Origin: Thalassotalea agarivorans
Lineage (GTDB): Bacteria; Pseudomonadota; Gammaproteobacteria; Enterobacterales; Alteromonadaceae
Direction: 5' to 3'
DNA length: 64,000 nt
Assembly (NCBI RefSeq): GCF_030295955.1
Contig: NZ_AP027363.1
Span: 186,001-250,000 of the forward strand
This document shows, piece after piece, positions 35,007 to 42,800 of the stretch. The notes beneath the pieces are model-generated. The model was not told where the DNA came from. It ran no database searches and saw only the letters and a program-made list of their open reading frames with translations. A program made the translations under genes and the position numbers. The first letter of the stretch is position 1. Every line of letters begins with the position of its first letter.

Positions 35007-35068
35007 TACGCTGATGTTAGGCAGTGGCTAACAAGACGTTAAAAGTAAAAAATAACAGGAAAATTAAA

Positions 35069-35716
35069 ATGATAAAAAAGATGTTAGTTATTTCAACTCT
35101 AATGCTGTCTTTGTTTACGTTTTCATTGGTGGCGCAGCAGTCTAACCCAACGACAGATTATTACCTTGCAGGTAAGCCACAGGGTAGCTGGGAGTTCGGT
35201 TTACAGTTTAATCAAGTAAAAATGGACAACAATACTGCCAAAACAACCAAAGGCAGCTTAAAAGCAACGCCTGCTAATCGTAACAGCGAGGGCGATGCTG
35301 TGCGTTTGGTTTGGAAACCAAGAGGTGTGAAAGATGAATGGGGAGGCGTAAACAAAAATGTTTTGACGGCTAACATTCTAAACACCTATACCGTTGCCAA
35401 TCTACTACCTTATAAAGATAAAGGCGTGTTACTGTTAGAGATGAAGGTAAATAAAGCGCCACGTGAAAACGTAGAATTATCGATGGAAAGCAATTGGGAC
35501 TGGCAAACTCGAAGCACATTTGCATTAAAAAATGCGTTAAAAAGAATGCCAAAAGGAGAGTGGGCTATGCTTCCTATCCCTCTGTCTTGCTTTAATAAAA
35601 GTGATTTTGATTTTGCGAAAGTAACATCTCCATTTATCTTGTATACCAGTGGCAAAATGGATATCGAAATTTCGTCTATTCGTGTCGTTCAAACGGACAA
35701 CGTATTAACGTGCTAG
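35069..35716 (+). CDS. Secreted stand-alone ExoP_C-like (galactose-binding-fold) protein
   Basis: A 215-residue protein with a Sec signal peptide (cleavage after VAQQ, near residue 25). The mature part resembles the C-terminal ExoP-type galactose-binding-like domain found at the end of some marine GH3 beta-glucosidases: LLLEMKVNKAPRENVELSM, LKRMPKGEWAMLPIPLSCF and FILYTSGKMDIEISSIRVV. No catalytic domain is attached. ATG 35069 is chosen, with AGGA 8 bases upstream, over a GTG 15 codons earlier. It ends before a promoter region carrying a perfect GntR-type palindrome. It may bind agar sugars in the periplasm or at the surface. Confidence 0.7.
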   Translation: MIKKMLVISTLMLSLFTFSLVAQQSNPTTDYYLAGKPQGSWEFGLQFNQVKMDNNTAKTTKGSLKATPANRNSEGDAVRLVWKPRGVKDEWGGVNKNVLTANILNTYTVANLLPYKDKGVLLLEMKVNKAPRENVELSMESNWDWQTRSTFALKNALKRMPKGEWAMLPIPLSCFNKSDFDFAKVTSPFILYTSGKMDIEISSIRVVQTDNVLTC

Positions 35717-35790
35717 TTACAGCTAGCTGCAGGAATACCAAGGGCAAAACCGCCAAGATCACACTATCGCGCATTTAATGTAAATATTTA

Positions 35791-35802
35791 ATTGTTAACA
35801 AT
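35791..35802. promoter_or_regulatory. GntR-type operator before the sugar porter operon
   Basis: ATTGTTAACAAT, a perfect palindrome, lies 101 bases upstream of the sugar porter ATG, in the 187-base gap after the ExoP_C-like gene. This puts porter, KDG kinase and GH117 in the same presumed regulon as the AHG operon. Confidence 0.75.
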
Positions 35803-35903
35803 ATGAGTTTGCGTTACTATCAGTTAATACGATAAGTCGCTATAAATTCACAACAGCAATTAAGCTTACAATAACCGAAGGCGACAGGATTTTGGGGAAA
35901 TAT

Positions 35904-37469
35904 ATGAAACCAGTTAGCCATAGTGTTTATTACTGCGCCATGGTGGTGGCATTCGGCGCGTTTATTCTTGGCTTGGATGCCGCGCTAATCTCAGGCACCA
36001 TTAAATTTGTCTCTCAAGAGTTTGCACTAACCGACATGCAGGTGGGTGCAATGGTCAGCGCGCCAGGACTAGCGGTCTTGTTTGCGCTAATGATTACCGG
36101 ATACATTTGTGATCGCATTGGTCGAAAAAAGACCTTGATTGGTATTTCCTTTATCTACATCTTTTCCGCGATAGCCTCTACTTTTGCACCGAATTATGAA
36201 ACTCTGATCATTGCACGTTTCATTGGTGGGCTTGCTTTTACGTCACTTTCTGTTGCCGCCATGTATATCGGCGAAATAGCGCCATCAAAGATACGTGGTA
36301 AGTTGGTAACCATTGTGCAGGTTAGTATTGTTGTTGGCTTTTCAGCAGCTTACTTTATCAACTATGGCGTATTGTTATTGTCGCAGTCTGATATGGCGTG
36401 GGTATCGGCAATTGCATTAGATACACAAACCTGGCGATGGATGTTAGGGGTTGAAATAGTACCGGCGATCGTTTGGTTTGCATTGCTGTTTACCATTCCA
36501 AAAAGCCCGCGTTGGCTAATTATGAAAGGCCAAGAAGAGGAAGCAAAAGATATTATTGCGCAGTTTGATCATGATTTGTCTCCAGAAGAGGAAGTTGCGC
36601 AAGTTAAAACAAGCTTGAAAGTCGATCCTGCGAGTAACTCTTTTTTCGCTTCCTTCAAAGCCTTATTTTCAACTAAACTGAGAAAAGCTGTTATTGTCGC
36701 GCTTACTATTGCTATTGTTCAGCAAGCGACTGGTATCAATGCAATTTTATTCTATGCGCCTACCGTCTTTGAACAAATCGGTGTCGGCACTGATGCCGCA
36801 TTTCTCAATGCCGTAGTTGTTGGTGTTGTCGGTGTAGCATTCACCATTGTTGCTATCTTTCTGATTGATAAAGTCGGTCGCAGACCATTGCTTATGTCAG
36901 GGTTGATCCTGGCTAGCGTCAGCTTGTTTATCTGTCATATCGGTTTCAAACAAGCGTCTTATCAATTGTCAGCTGAGCAAATCAGTGAAATTAGCCAAAG
37001 CCATGATATTTCGGGTATTGAACATCTTGCGGATAAAACGTTTGATACTGATATCGCCTTTAAAGCAGCATTAAAACAAACTATGTCAGAGGCAGAATTA
37101 AGAGCAGCGGAAAGTGTGTTGTTGCAAAACGCGATAAGTATCGATGTCGTTGTCGTAATGACAGGTATCATGCTATTTATCGTCGCATTTCATTATTCAC
37201 TAGGGCCGATTTTGTGGGTGCTATTCTCCGAAATTTTCCCAACGGGTGTGCGCGGTGTTGCCATTCCGGTTTTCGCCTTTATCAGCTCGATGGTAAGTTA
37301 TTTTGTGCAACAATTTTTCCCATGGCTGTTAAACAATATTGGCGCAGCGGACGTATTTATGTTTTATGCCATTAGCGGTGTGGTTGGTTTCGTCTTCCTG
37401 TATAAATTATTGCCAGAAACCAAGCATAAAACCATTGAACAAATTGAAGCAGAGTTGGTGGCGAGCTAA
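35904..37469 (+). CDS. MFS sugar porter (GalP/XylE type)
   Basis: A 521-residue transporter with about 12 membrane segments. The sugar-porter signatures are present: DRIGRKKTL, IGEIAPSKIRGKLV, PKSPRWL, QQATGINAILFYAPTVFE, DKVGRRPLL and the C-terminal PETKHKTIEQIE. A hydrophilic insert of about 60 residues (about 350-415) lies between two late membrane segments. The ATG at 35904 with GGGG 7 bases before it is preferred to a TTG four codons earlier. It overlaps the KDG kinase start by one base and is followed by GH117, so it probably imports neoagarobiose, galactose or AHG across the inner membrane. The substrate is inferred. Confidence 0.88.
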   Translation: MKPVSHSVYYCAMVVAFGAFILGLDAALISGTIKFVSQEFALTDMQVGAMVSAPGLAVLFALMITGYICDRIGRKKTLIGISFIYIFSAIASTFAPNYETLIIARFIGGLAFTSLSVAAMYIGEIAPSKIRGKLVTIVQVSIVVGFSAAYFINYGVLLLSQSDMAWVSAIALDTQTWRWMLGVEIVPAIVWFALLFTIPKSPRWLIMKGQEEEAKDIIAQFDHDLSPEEEVAQVKTSLKVDPASNSFFASFKALFSTKLRKAVIVALTIAIVQQATGINAILFYAPTVFEQIGVGTDAAFLNAVVVGVVGVAFTIVAIFLIDKVGRRPLLMSGLILASVSLFICHIGFKQASYQLSAEQISEISQSHDISGIEHLADKTFDTDIAFKAALKQTMSEAELRAAESVLLQNAISIDVVVVMTGIMLFIVAFHYSLGPILWVLFSEIFPTGVRGVAIPVFAFISSMVSYFVQQFFPWLLNNIGAADVFMFYAISGVVGFVFLYKLLPETKHKTIEQIEAELVAS

Positions 37470-38407
37470 TGACAAAAAGGCTGATAGCGATTGGCGAGTG
37501 TATGCTCGAATTGCAACCTAAAGATGAGGCACTCTTGTCAGTTGCTTATGCCGGCGACACATATAATGCGGTAGTTTACGGGAAGCGTTTATTGCCGGAG
37601 TTAGATTGTTGTTTCTTTAGTGCGGTTGGGCAAGATCAATTAAGTGACGCCATGCTGGCGCGCTGGCATAGCGAAGGTATTAGCGAGCGGTTAGTGCAAC
37701 GAAAGCACGATAAAACCATCGGTATTTATGCCATATCAACGGATGAAGACGGCGAGCGCTCGTTTAGCTATTGGCGCAAAGACTCTGCTGCCACACAAAT
37801 GCTTTCATCGTTTACTAGTGAGCAGTTAGCTAATCATTTGGACGAAGCAGATACACTTTTTTTCAGCGGCATTAGTTTAGGTATTCTGTCTGATGCAGAC
37901 AAAGAGCTATTGCTAGATGCATTAGCAATACTCGACAAAAGAGGAAAATGTATCGCTTTCGACCCTAACTACCGTCCTGCTATGTGGCGAGATGTCGCGC
38001 ATACGCAAGACTTCATCGAAAAAGCTTATAAAGTAGCGTCGATTGCTCTACCAGGCGTGGACGAACACACACTGATTTTTGGCCATCAAACAAAACAAGC
38101 GGTAGTCGATTATTGCGCCGCGCTTGGTTGCAATGAAATAGTCGTTAAAGATGGTGATAATGGTACATGGGTGAGCAGTGCCAATGGCGAGGTTCATGTA
38201 CCCTTTAATCCAGCGCCAGTGCAAGTTGATACAACTGCCGCGGGCGATTCATTTGCGGGTACCTATTTAGCGGCCCGCACTGGAAACCAAACAATTGAAC
38301 AAGCGCTTTCGCAAGCATGTTTTGTTGCTAGAGAAGTGGTGCAAGTGAAAGGTGCCATTATGCCTGCGCAAGAGTATCAATCGCGCGTTAGTGCAAATAT
38401 TGAGTAA
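37469..38407 (+). CDS. kdgK: 2-keto-3-deoxygluconate kinase (PfkB family)
   Basis: A 312-residue ribokinase-family sugar kinase. The N-terminal [15 protein letters not shown] and [13 protein letters not shown], and the C-terminal PfkB signature [17 protein letters not shown] with its catalytic Asp, match KdgK proteins, as does YWRKDSAA. It phosphorylates 2-keto-3-deoxy-D-gluconate, the end product of the AHG steps encoded at 8773-13137, to KDPG. The start overlaps the sugar porter stop by one base (TAATGA), and GH117 starts 14 bases after it. KDPG aldolase is not present in the window. Confidence 0.9.
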   Translation: MTKRLIAIGECMLELQPKDEALLSVAYAGDTYNAVVYGKRLLPELDCCFFSAVGQDQLSDAMLARWHSEGISERLVQRKHDKTIGIYAISTDEDGERSFSYWRKDSAATQMLSSFTSEQLANHLDEADTLFFSGISLGILSDADKELLLDALAILDKRGKCIAFDPNYRPAMWRDVAHTQDFIEKAYKVASIALPGVDEHTLIFGHQTKQAVVDYCAALGCNEIVVKDGDNGTWVSSANGEVHVPFNPAPVQVDTTAAGDSFAGTYLAARTGNQTIEQALSQACFVAREVVQVKGAIMPAQEYQSRVSANIE

Positions 38408-38421
38408 TTATTGGATTTATT

Positions 38422-39492
38422 ATGTCAGAGAAAAAGCTCAGTTTAGCGAGCAAAAGAGCCATCGAGCGAGGCTACGACGAGAAAGGCCCAGAGTGGTTAA
38501 CCGAATTCGATATAACGCCTTTGAAAGGTGATTTTGCTTTTGAAGAGGGTGTGATAAGACGCGACCCAACGTCAGTCATTAAAGTGGATGGTTTGTACCA
38601 TTGTTGGTATACCAAAGGTAGCGGTGAAACAGTTGGCTTTGGTGGAAACCCAGAAGATAAAGTATTTCCTTGGGATTTAACTGAAGTTTGGCATGCAACT
38701 TCTGAAGATGCTGAAACTTGGACAGAGCAAAGCGTAGCTATTTCACGCGGTGAGCCGGGCAGCTTTGACGACCGAGCAGTGTTTACACCGGAGATATTGG
38801 CACATAACGGTAAATACTATTTGGTCTATCAAACGGTGCAATACCCTTATACAAATCGTCAATATGAAGAAATAGCGCTTGCAACCGCCGACACGCCGTT
38901 TGGGCCATGGGAAAAATCCAAAGCACCGATTTTAAGCCCATCGAAAGATGGTCAGTGGAAAGGGGATGAAGACAATCGCTTTCATGTTTATGAAAAAGGT
39001 AGCTTTGATAGCCATAAAGTTCATGACCCTTGTTTGCTTGTATTTAACGACAAGTTTTATCTTTACTACAAAGGTGAAACGATGGGCGAAAGTATGAATT
39101 TCGGTGGTCGAGAAATAAAGCATGGTGTTGCCATTGCAGACAACATCGAAGGTCCTTATGTTAAATCTGAGTACAACCCTATTTCAAACAGTGGCCACGA
39201 GGTGGTTGTTTGGAATTATCAAGGTGGCGTGGCTACGCTGCTTACCACCGATGGCCCAGAAAAAAATACCATTCAGTTTGCCCCCGACGGTATAAATTTT
39301 GACATTAAAGCGCATGTTAAAGGCGGGCCAGAAGCAATGGGCTTGTATCGACCAGAGCAAGAGCTGCCTGAGCCAGGCTTAAGCTGGGGCTTATGTCACA
39401 AGTACGATCCTAGCTGGAATTGGAATTACATCTGTAAGTTTACCCCACGTAAACAAGTGTTGGACGCAGGTACATTCCAAAATACAGCGTAA
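38422..39492 (+). CDS. GH117 alpha-1,3-L-neoagarooligosaccharide hydrolase
   Basis: A 356-residue five-bladed propeller hydrolase. The family SxAxxR motif is at residues 7-12, with predicted catalytic residues Asp48 (RRDPTS), Asp202 (HKVHDPCL) and His259/Glu260 ([10 protein letters not shown]). Strings such as [15 protein letters not shown] and DDRAVFTPE are hallmarks of GH117. It removes 3,6-anhydro-L-galactose from the non-reducing end of neoagarobiose, releasing D-galactose. There is no signal peptide, so the reaction would be cytoplasmic after import by the porter encoded two genes upstream. Its products feed galKTE and the AHG operon. Confidence 0.95.
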   Translation: MSEKKLSLASKRAIERGYDEKGPEWLTEFDITPLKGDFAFEEGVIRRDPTSVIKVDGLYHCWYTKGSGETVGFGGNPEDKVFPWDLTEVWHATSEDAETWTEQSVAISRGEPGSFDDRAVFTPEILAHNGKYYLVYQTVQYPYTNRQYEEIALATADTPFGPWEKSKAPILSPSKDGQWKGDEDNRFHVYEKGSFDSHKVHDPCLLVFNDKFYLYYKGETMGESMNFGGREIKHGVAIADNIEGPYVKSEYNPISNSGHEVVVWNYQGGVATLLTTDGPEKNTIQFAPDGINFDIKAHVKGGPEAMGLYRPEQELPEPGLSWGLCHKYDPSWNWNYICKFTPRKQVLDAGTFQNTA

Positions 39493-39525
39493 TTTATGTA
39501 TTACCGTTTCAACATATTTACAGCG

Positions 39526-40302
39526 CTAATTACCAAGCTGCTGTTTAATGTTTGAAGCGGTTAGTTGCAGTTCTTCAAGCAGCGCAGTTTGTTCGATAGT
39601 TTTACCGGTAACATGCTTTAAACAAGGTATTGTTAGCGCTGCGATGATCTTTCCTTCAATTTCTCCAACGATACAACTAATGTCGAAGATACCATCGACT
39701 AATGTGTTGTCTGCCATGATAAAGCCATTGTCTGCGATCGTTGCCAAGGTTTGGTGCAATTCAGTCTTAGCCTTTTCTTTTAGTAACTGATAAGGTTTGT
39801 CGCGCTCAAGTATCATGGCTTTAACTTGTTCGTTACTGTGTGCTAATAGCACCAGGCCAGCGCTACTTTGCGACGCAGAAAACAAACTACCTTCATTAAC
39901 ACTTAATGCGACAGGACTGTAACTATTGGCACTTATTAGCACCATAGTTTGGCTTTGATAAAGAATGCTTAAATAGCAAGAAACACCAAGCTTTACGGCA
40001 AGGTCTTCCATTTGTGGTAATGCCACTTGCCTTATCTGCGCTATCGGTGACACACTGTGCGAAAGGTTGTACAACTTCAGCGACAATTTATAGCGACTAT
40101 TTTTTTCATCTCTTATTAAATAACCTCTCGTTTCCAAATTGACGAGGATTCTATAAATTTCATTTGGACTCCTTGCCAACCCTTGTGCAATTTCAGCTTG
40201 CGTTAAGCCTTTTGTTTGAATAGCTAAAAATTCTATAATTTCCAATGCTTTATCAAGGGCTGGTACAGCATACTTTATCGGTTTTTCTAATAGCTCTCTC
40301 AT
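39526..40302 (-). CDS. IclR-family transcriptional regulator
   Basis: A 258-residue protein. The N-terminal winged helix-turn-helix includes ALEIIEFLAIQTKGLTQAEI and ARSPNEIYRILVNL (residues about 13-65). A GAF-like effector domain follows, with typical IclR C-terminal features (GSLFSASQSSAGLVLLA, DISCIVGEIEGKIIAALTI). The start at 40302 (MRELLEKPIKY) is chosen because the in-frame ATG 11 codons upstream lacks a Shine-Dalgarno and lies in the AT-rich operator region. It diverges from the PhyH gene, and an imperfect 20-base palindrome lies between. It may control the PhyH/P450 genes or GH117, with which it converges. Confidence 0.88.
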   Translation of the reverse strand: MRELLEKPIKYAVPALDKALEIIEFLAIQTKGLTQAEIAQGLARSPNEIYRILVNLETRGYLIRDEKNSRYKLSLKLYNLSHSVSPIAQIRQVALPQMEDLAVKLGVSCYLSILYQSQTMVLISANSYSPVALSVNEGSLFSASQSSAGLVLLAHSNEQVKAMILERDKPYQLLKEKAKTELHQTLATIADNGFIMADNTLVDGIFDISCIVGEIEGKIIAALTIPCLKHVTGKTIEQTALLEELQLTASNIKQQLGN

Positions 40303-40349
40303 CGTTTCTATTGATCTGATTACCTTAAATATCATTTATATATAAATAT

Positions 40350-40369
40350 ATCATTTAAATTTGAATGAT
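40350..40369. promoter_or_regulatory. Palindrome, candidate IclR operator
   Basis: ATCATTTAAATTTGAATGAT is a 20-base palindrome with one mismatched pair, between the IclR gene and the divergent PhyH gene. A related half, ATCATT, occurs at 40331. Its size and position suit an IclR-family dimer. Confidence 0.55.
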
Positions 40370-40416
40370 TAAATTCTGTTTATTAGAGTGAAGAAAAATC
40401 ACATTGAGTAACGAAC

Positions 40417-41175
40417 ATGAAAAAACTACTAACAGATGAACAAGTCAATGCGTTCCACAGAGATGGCTATGTAATAGCGAGAGGTTTCTATAGCCCTGAA
40501 GAAATTGCTCGTCTTCAGGACAAAGCATTTAATGACCCTAATTTGTATGCCAATGCTTGGGACAAAAAAGATGCCAGTGGCACAGTAAGCAAAGTCAGTT
40601 TGTGGCAAGATTTAGGTGATGACCTTTACAGTATGTTCTCTAGAGGACGGCGCTTAGCCGATTCTGTTGAAAAGCTGCTTGGTGAAGAGGTCTTTCATAC
40701 AACCACTAAGATCATGATGAAAGAGCCACGTGTTGGCGGCGCATGGGAATGGCATCAAGATTACGGCTATTGGGCTACGGACAATTATCATTTATATCCT
40801 AAATTGGTTAGTTGTATGATCGCAATAAATCAAGCGACGGTAGAAAATGGCTGCTTGGAAGTACTCAAAGGGTCACATCATATTGGTCGTATTAATCACA
40901 ATGCAACGGGTGATCAAAAAGGCGCAGATATGCAATTTGTTAATGAAGCGCTTAAGCATCATGAATTGGTTAAAGTAGAACTTGAGCCCGGTGACACTTT
41001 GTTTTTTCATTGTAATTTATTGCACAAATCTAATCAGAATAAATCAGACGCTCCTAGGTGGGCCATGATTCCCGCTTATTGCGCCCATAGCGCCAAGCCT
41101 TTTAAGGAAAACTCGCTAATCTACCGACCGTTGGAGAAAGTAGACGACGACGCCATATTAGCTTGGCAACCCTAA
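40417..41175 (+). CDS. PhyH-family Fe(II)/2-oxoglutarate dioxygenase
   Basis: A 252-residue protein of the phytanoyl-CoA dioxygenase family. The iron ligands are His113 and Asp115 (EWHQDYGYW) and His203 (NLLHKSNQN); Arg214 is placed to bind 2-oxoglutarate. FHRDGYVIARGF at the N-terminus and ENGCLEVLKGSHHIG are family traits. Such enzymes hydroxylate small molecules and can demethylate by hydroxylating a methyl group. It lies between an IclR regulator and the P450/ferredoxin/reductase genes, 140 bases before the P450. That context suggests oxidation of a methylated algal sugar or a derivative, but the substrate is unknown. Confidence 0.85.
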   Translation: MKKLLTDEQVNAFHRDGYVIARGFYSPEEIARLQDKAFNDPNLYANAWDKKDASGTVSKVSLWQDLGDDLYSMFSRGRRLADSVEKLLGEEVFHTTTKIMMKEPRVGGAWEWHQDYGYWATDNYHLYPKLVSCMIAINQATVENGCLEVLKGSHHIGRINHNATGDQKGADMQFVNEALKHHELVKVELEPGDTLFFHCNLLHKSNQNKSDAPRWAMIPAYCAHSAKPFKENSLIYRPLEKVDDDAILAWQP

Positions 41176-41315
41176 TTGCTCTTAAGGTTTGTTAAATTGA
41201 TATTGGCGATGACATATATTTAATATTTTTAACGTTTAATTGTGTATTTTTGTGATATTTAACGCAATATTATGTTGTTTACATTGAGTATTGAAGATAG
41301 CAAAGAGACTTCGTT

Positions 41316-42470
41316 ATGAGCAAAAGCGCGCTACCCGACCCATTTCAGGACGCTCGAAATACTAAAGGTTTTGGCACGGTAAATGATCAAGATGACCCAG
41401 TAACTATGGTGCTGGGTTTAAAAGATGTACGTAAGTGCGCCCATAACTGGAAAACGTTTCAAAGTGGCGGAGAAGAAGTCGGTCGAATTGTTGTGCCTTC
41501 AGAACAAGCTATTCGTGATACTCGCCAAATACCCTTTGAAGTAGATCCTCCTCAGCACGGAGACTACAGAGCGCTCGTTGAACCTTGGTTTAAACGACCG
41601 TTAGAAGACGAATATAAAGCGCGCCTTGCCACGATTATCGATGAATTGTTAGATGAAGTACTTGCTATGGATAGCGTTGAAGTCGTCGAAGAGTTCTCAT
41701 TAAAATTACAGTCTCGTGCGCTAACCTTGCTGTTGAACATTCCTTATCAAGAAGCTGAAGTTTGGATTGGTTGGGGCACTCATGTGTTTAGAAGTGACGA
41801 TACTGCGCTTGATGCAGGAAAAGCGAACATCTTATACGACTATATCGATCAGCAGATTGAAAAGGCGTCCAATCAGCCGGGTGATGATCTATATTCAGTA
41901 CTATTGGCGAGTGAAATCAACGGTAAAAAATTAACCAAGGAAGAGGTTAAAGGCGTGATGATTTTAACGTTTGCTGGTGGTCGCGATACGGTAATAAATG
42001 CGGTAACCAATACTATCGCTTATTTTGCCGAGCACCCTCAGTCACTGGCAAGAATAAAAGCAGAACCAGAAATTACAGGCAAGGCGGTTGAAGAGCTTGT
42101 CAGGTATTTTTCTCCACTAACACATATGGGCAGAGTAGTTACTGAGGATACGCAGGTTTGCGAACATGCTCAAAAAGCCCAATCTCGTATCTCATTATGC
42201 TGGGCCTCAGCAAACCGAGATGAACGTGTTTTTGAGAATGCTAATGAAGTAGTTATTGATAGAAAGATCAATCCACATGTAGCGTTTGGCTTTGCTACCC
42301 ACAATTGTTTGGGCGCGACGCATGCTAGGCAAATCCTTCATATTTTGCTTACTGCGTTAGCGGACAAAGTGACTGCAATTGAAATACTCGACCATACCGA
42401 CAATATTGAAGACTGGGATGAGTTCAAGCGCAAAGTTGGCTTTGACGCGTTAACAGTAAAATTTAACTAA
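41316..42470 (+). CDS. Cytochrome P450, probable 6-O-methyl-D-galactose demethylase
   Basis: A 384-residue soluble bacterial P450. The heme ligand is Cys331 in FGFATHNCLGATHAR, the oxygen-activating I-helix motif is AGGRDT (220-225), and the ExxR pair is Glu260/Arg263. There is no signal or anchor. A ferredoxin and a ferredoxin reductase gene follow with gaps of 15 and 6 bases, forming a complete three-component system. The same trio in agar/porphyran loci of Zobellia and Formosa oxidatively demethylates 6-O-methyl-D-galactose, a porphyran component, to galactose and formaldehyde. The agarase genes, galKTE and the probable formaldehyde operon here agree with that role. Confidence 0.85.
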   Translation: MSKSALPDPFQDARNTKGFGTVNDQDDPVTMVLGLKDVRKCAHNWKTFQSGGEEVGRIVVPSEQAIRDTRQIPFEVDPPQHGDYRALVEPWFKRPLEDEYKARLATIIDELLDEVLAMDSVEVVEEFSLKLQSRALTLLLNIPYQEAEVWIGWGTHVFRSDDTALDAGKANILYDYIDQQIEKASNQPGDDLYSVLLASEINGKKLTKEEVKGVMILTFAGGRDTVINAVTNTIAYFAEHPQSLARIKAEPEITGKAVEELVRYFSPLTHMGRVVTEDTQVCEHAQKAQSRISLCWASANRDERVFENANEVVIDRKINPHVAFGFATHNCLGATHARQILHILLTALADKVTAIEILDHTDNIEDWDEFKRKVGFDALTVKFN

Positions 42471-42485
42471 TAAAAGAGAAACAAC

Positions 42486-42794
42486 ATGGCGAAAATTACA
42501 TTTATTACCACTGACAATGAACACATTGTCGTTGAAGGCGAGTCTGGTTCAGCAATGGAGCTGGCCGTACAAAACGGTGTGCAAGGGATTGACGGCGATT
42601 GTGGTGGCGTTTGTTCATGTGCTACCTGCCATGTTCATGTTGCAGAAGGGGATGTTGCGAAAGTTGGCCCTGCAAGTGAAATCGAGCAAGATATGCTAGA
42701 ACTTGATGACAACGTAACTGAGCGCAGTCGACTGTGTTGTCAAATCGATGTATCTGACGAGCTTGATGGCATCGTTTTACACGTAGCAGGTTAA
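42486..42794 (+). CDS. [2Fe-2S] ferredoxin (putidaredoxin type)
   Basis: A 102-residue ferredoxin. The cluster ligands Cys39, Cys45 and Cys48 fit CX5CX2C, and the fourth is Cys84 or Cys85 (RLCCQI). It belongs to the adrenodoxin/putidaredoxin group that delivers electrons to class I bacterial P450s. It sits between the P450 and the ferredoxin reductase genes, with an AGAGAA Shine-Dalgarno. An extra Cys43 lies inside the cluster loop. Confidence 0.93.
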   Translation: MAKITFITTDNEHIVVEGESGSAMELAVQNGVQGIDGDCGGVCSCATCHVHVAEGDVAKVGPASEIEQDMLELDDNVTERSRLCCQIDVSDELDGIVLHVAG

Positions 42795-42800
42795 TTTCAG

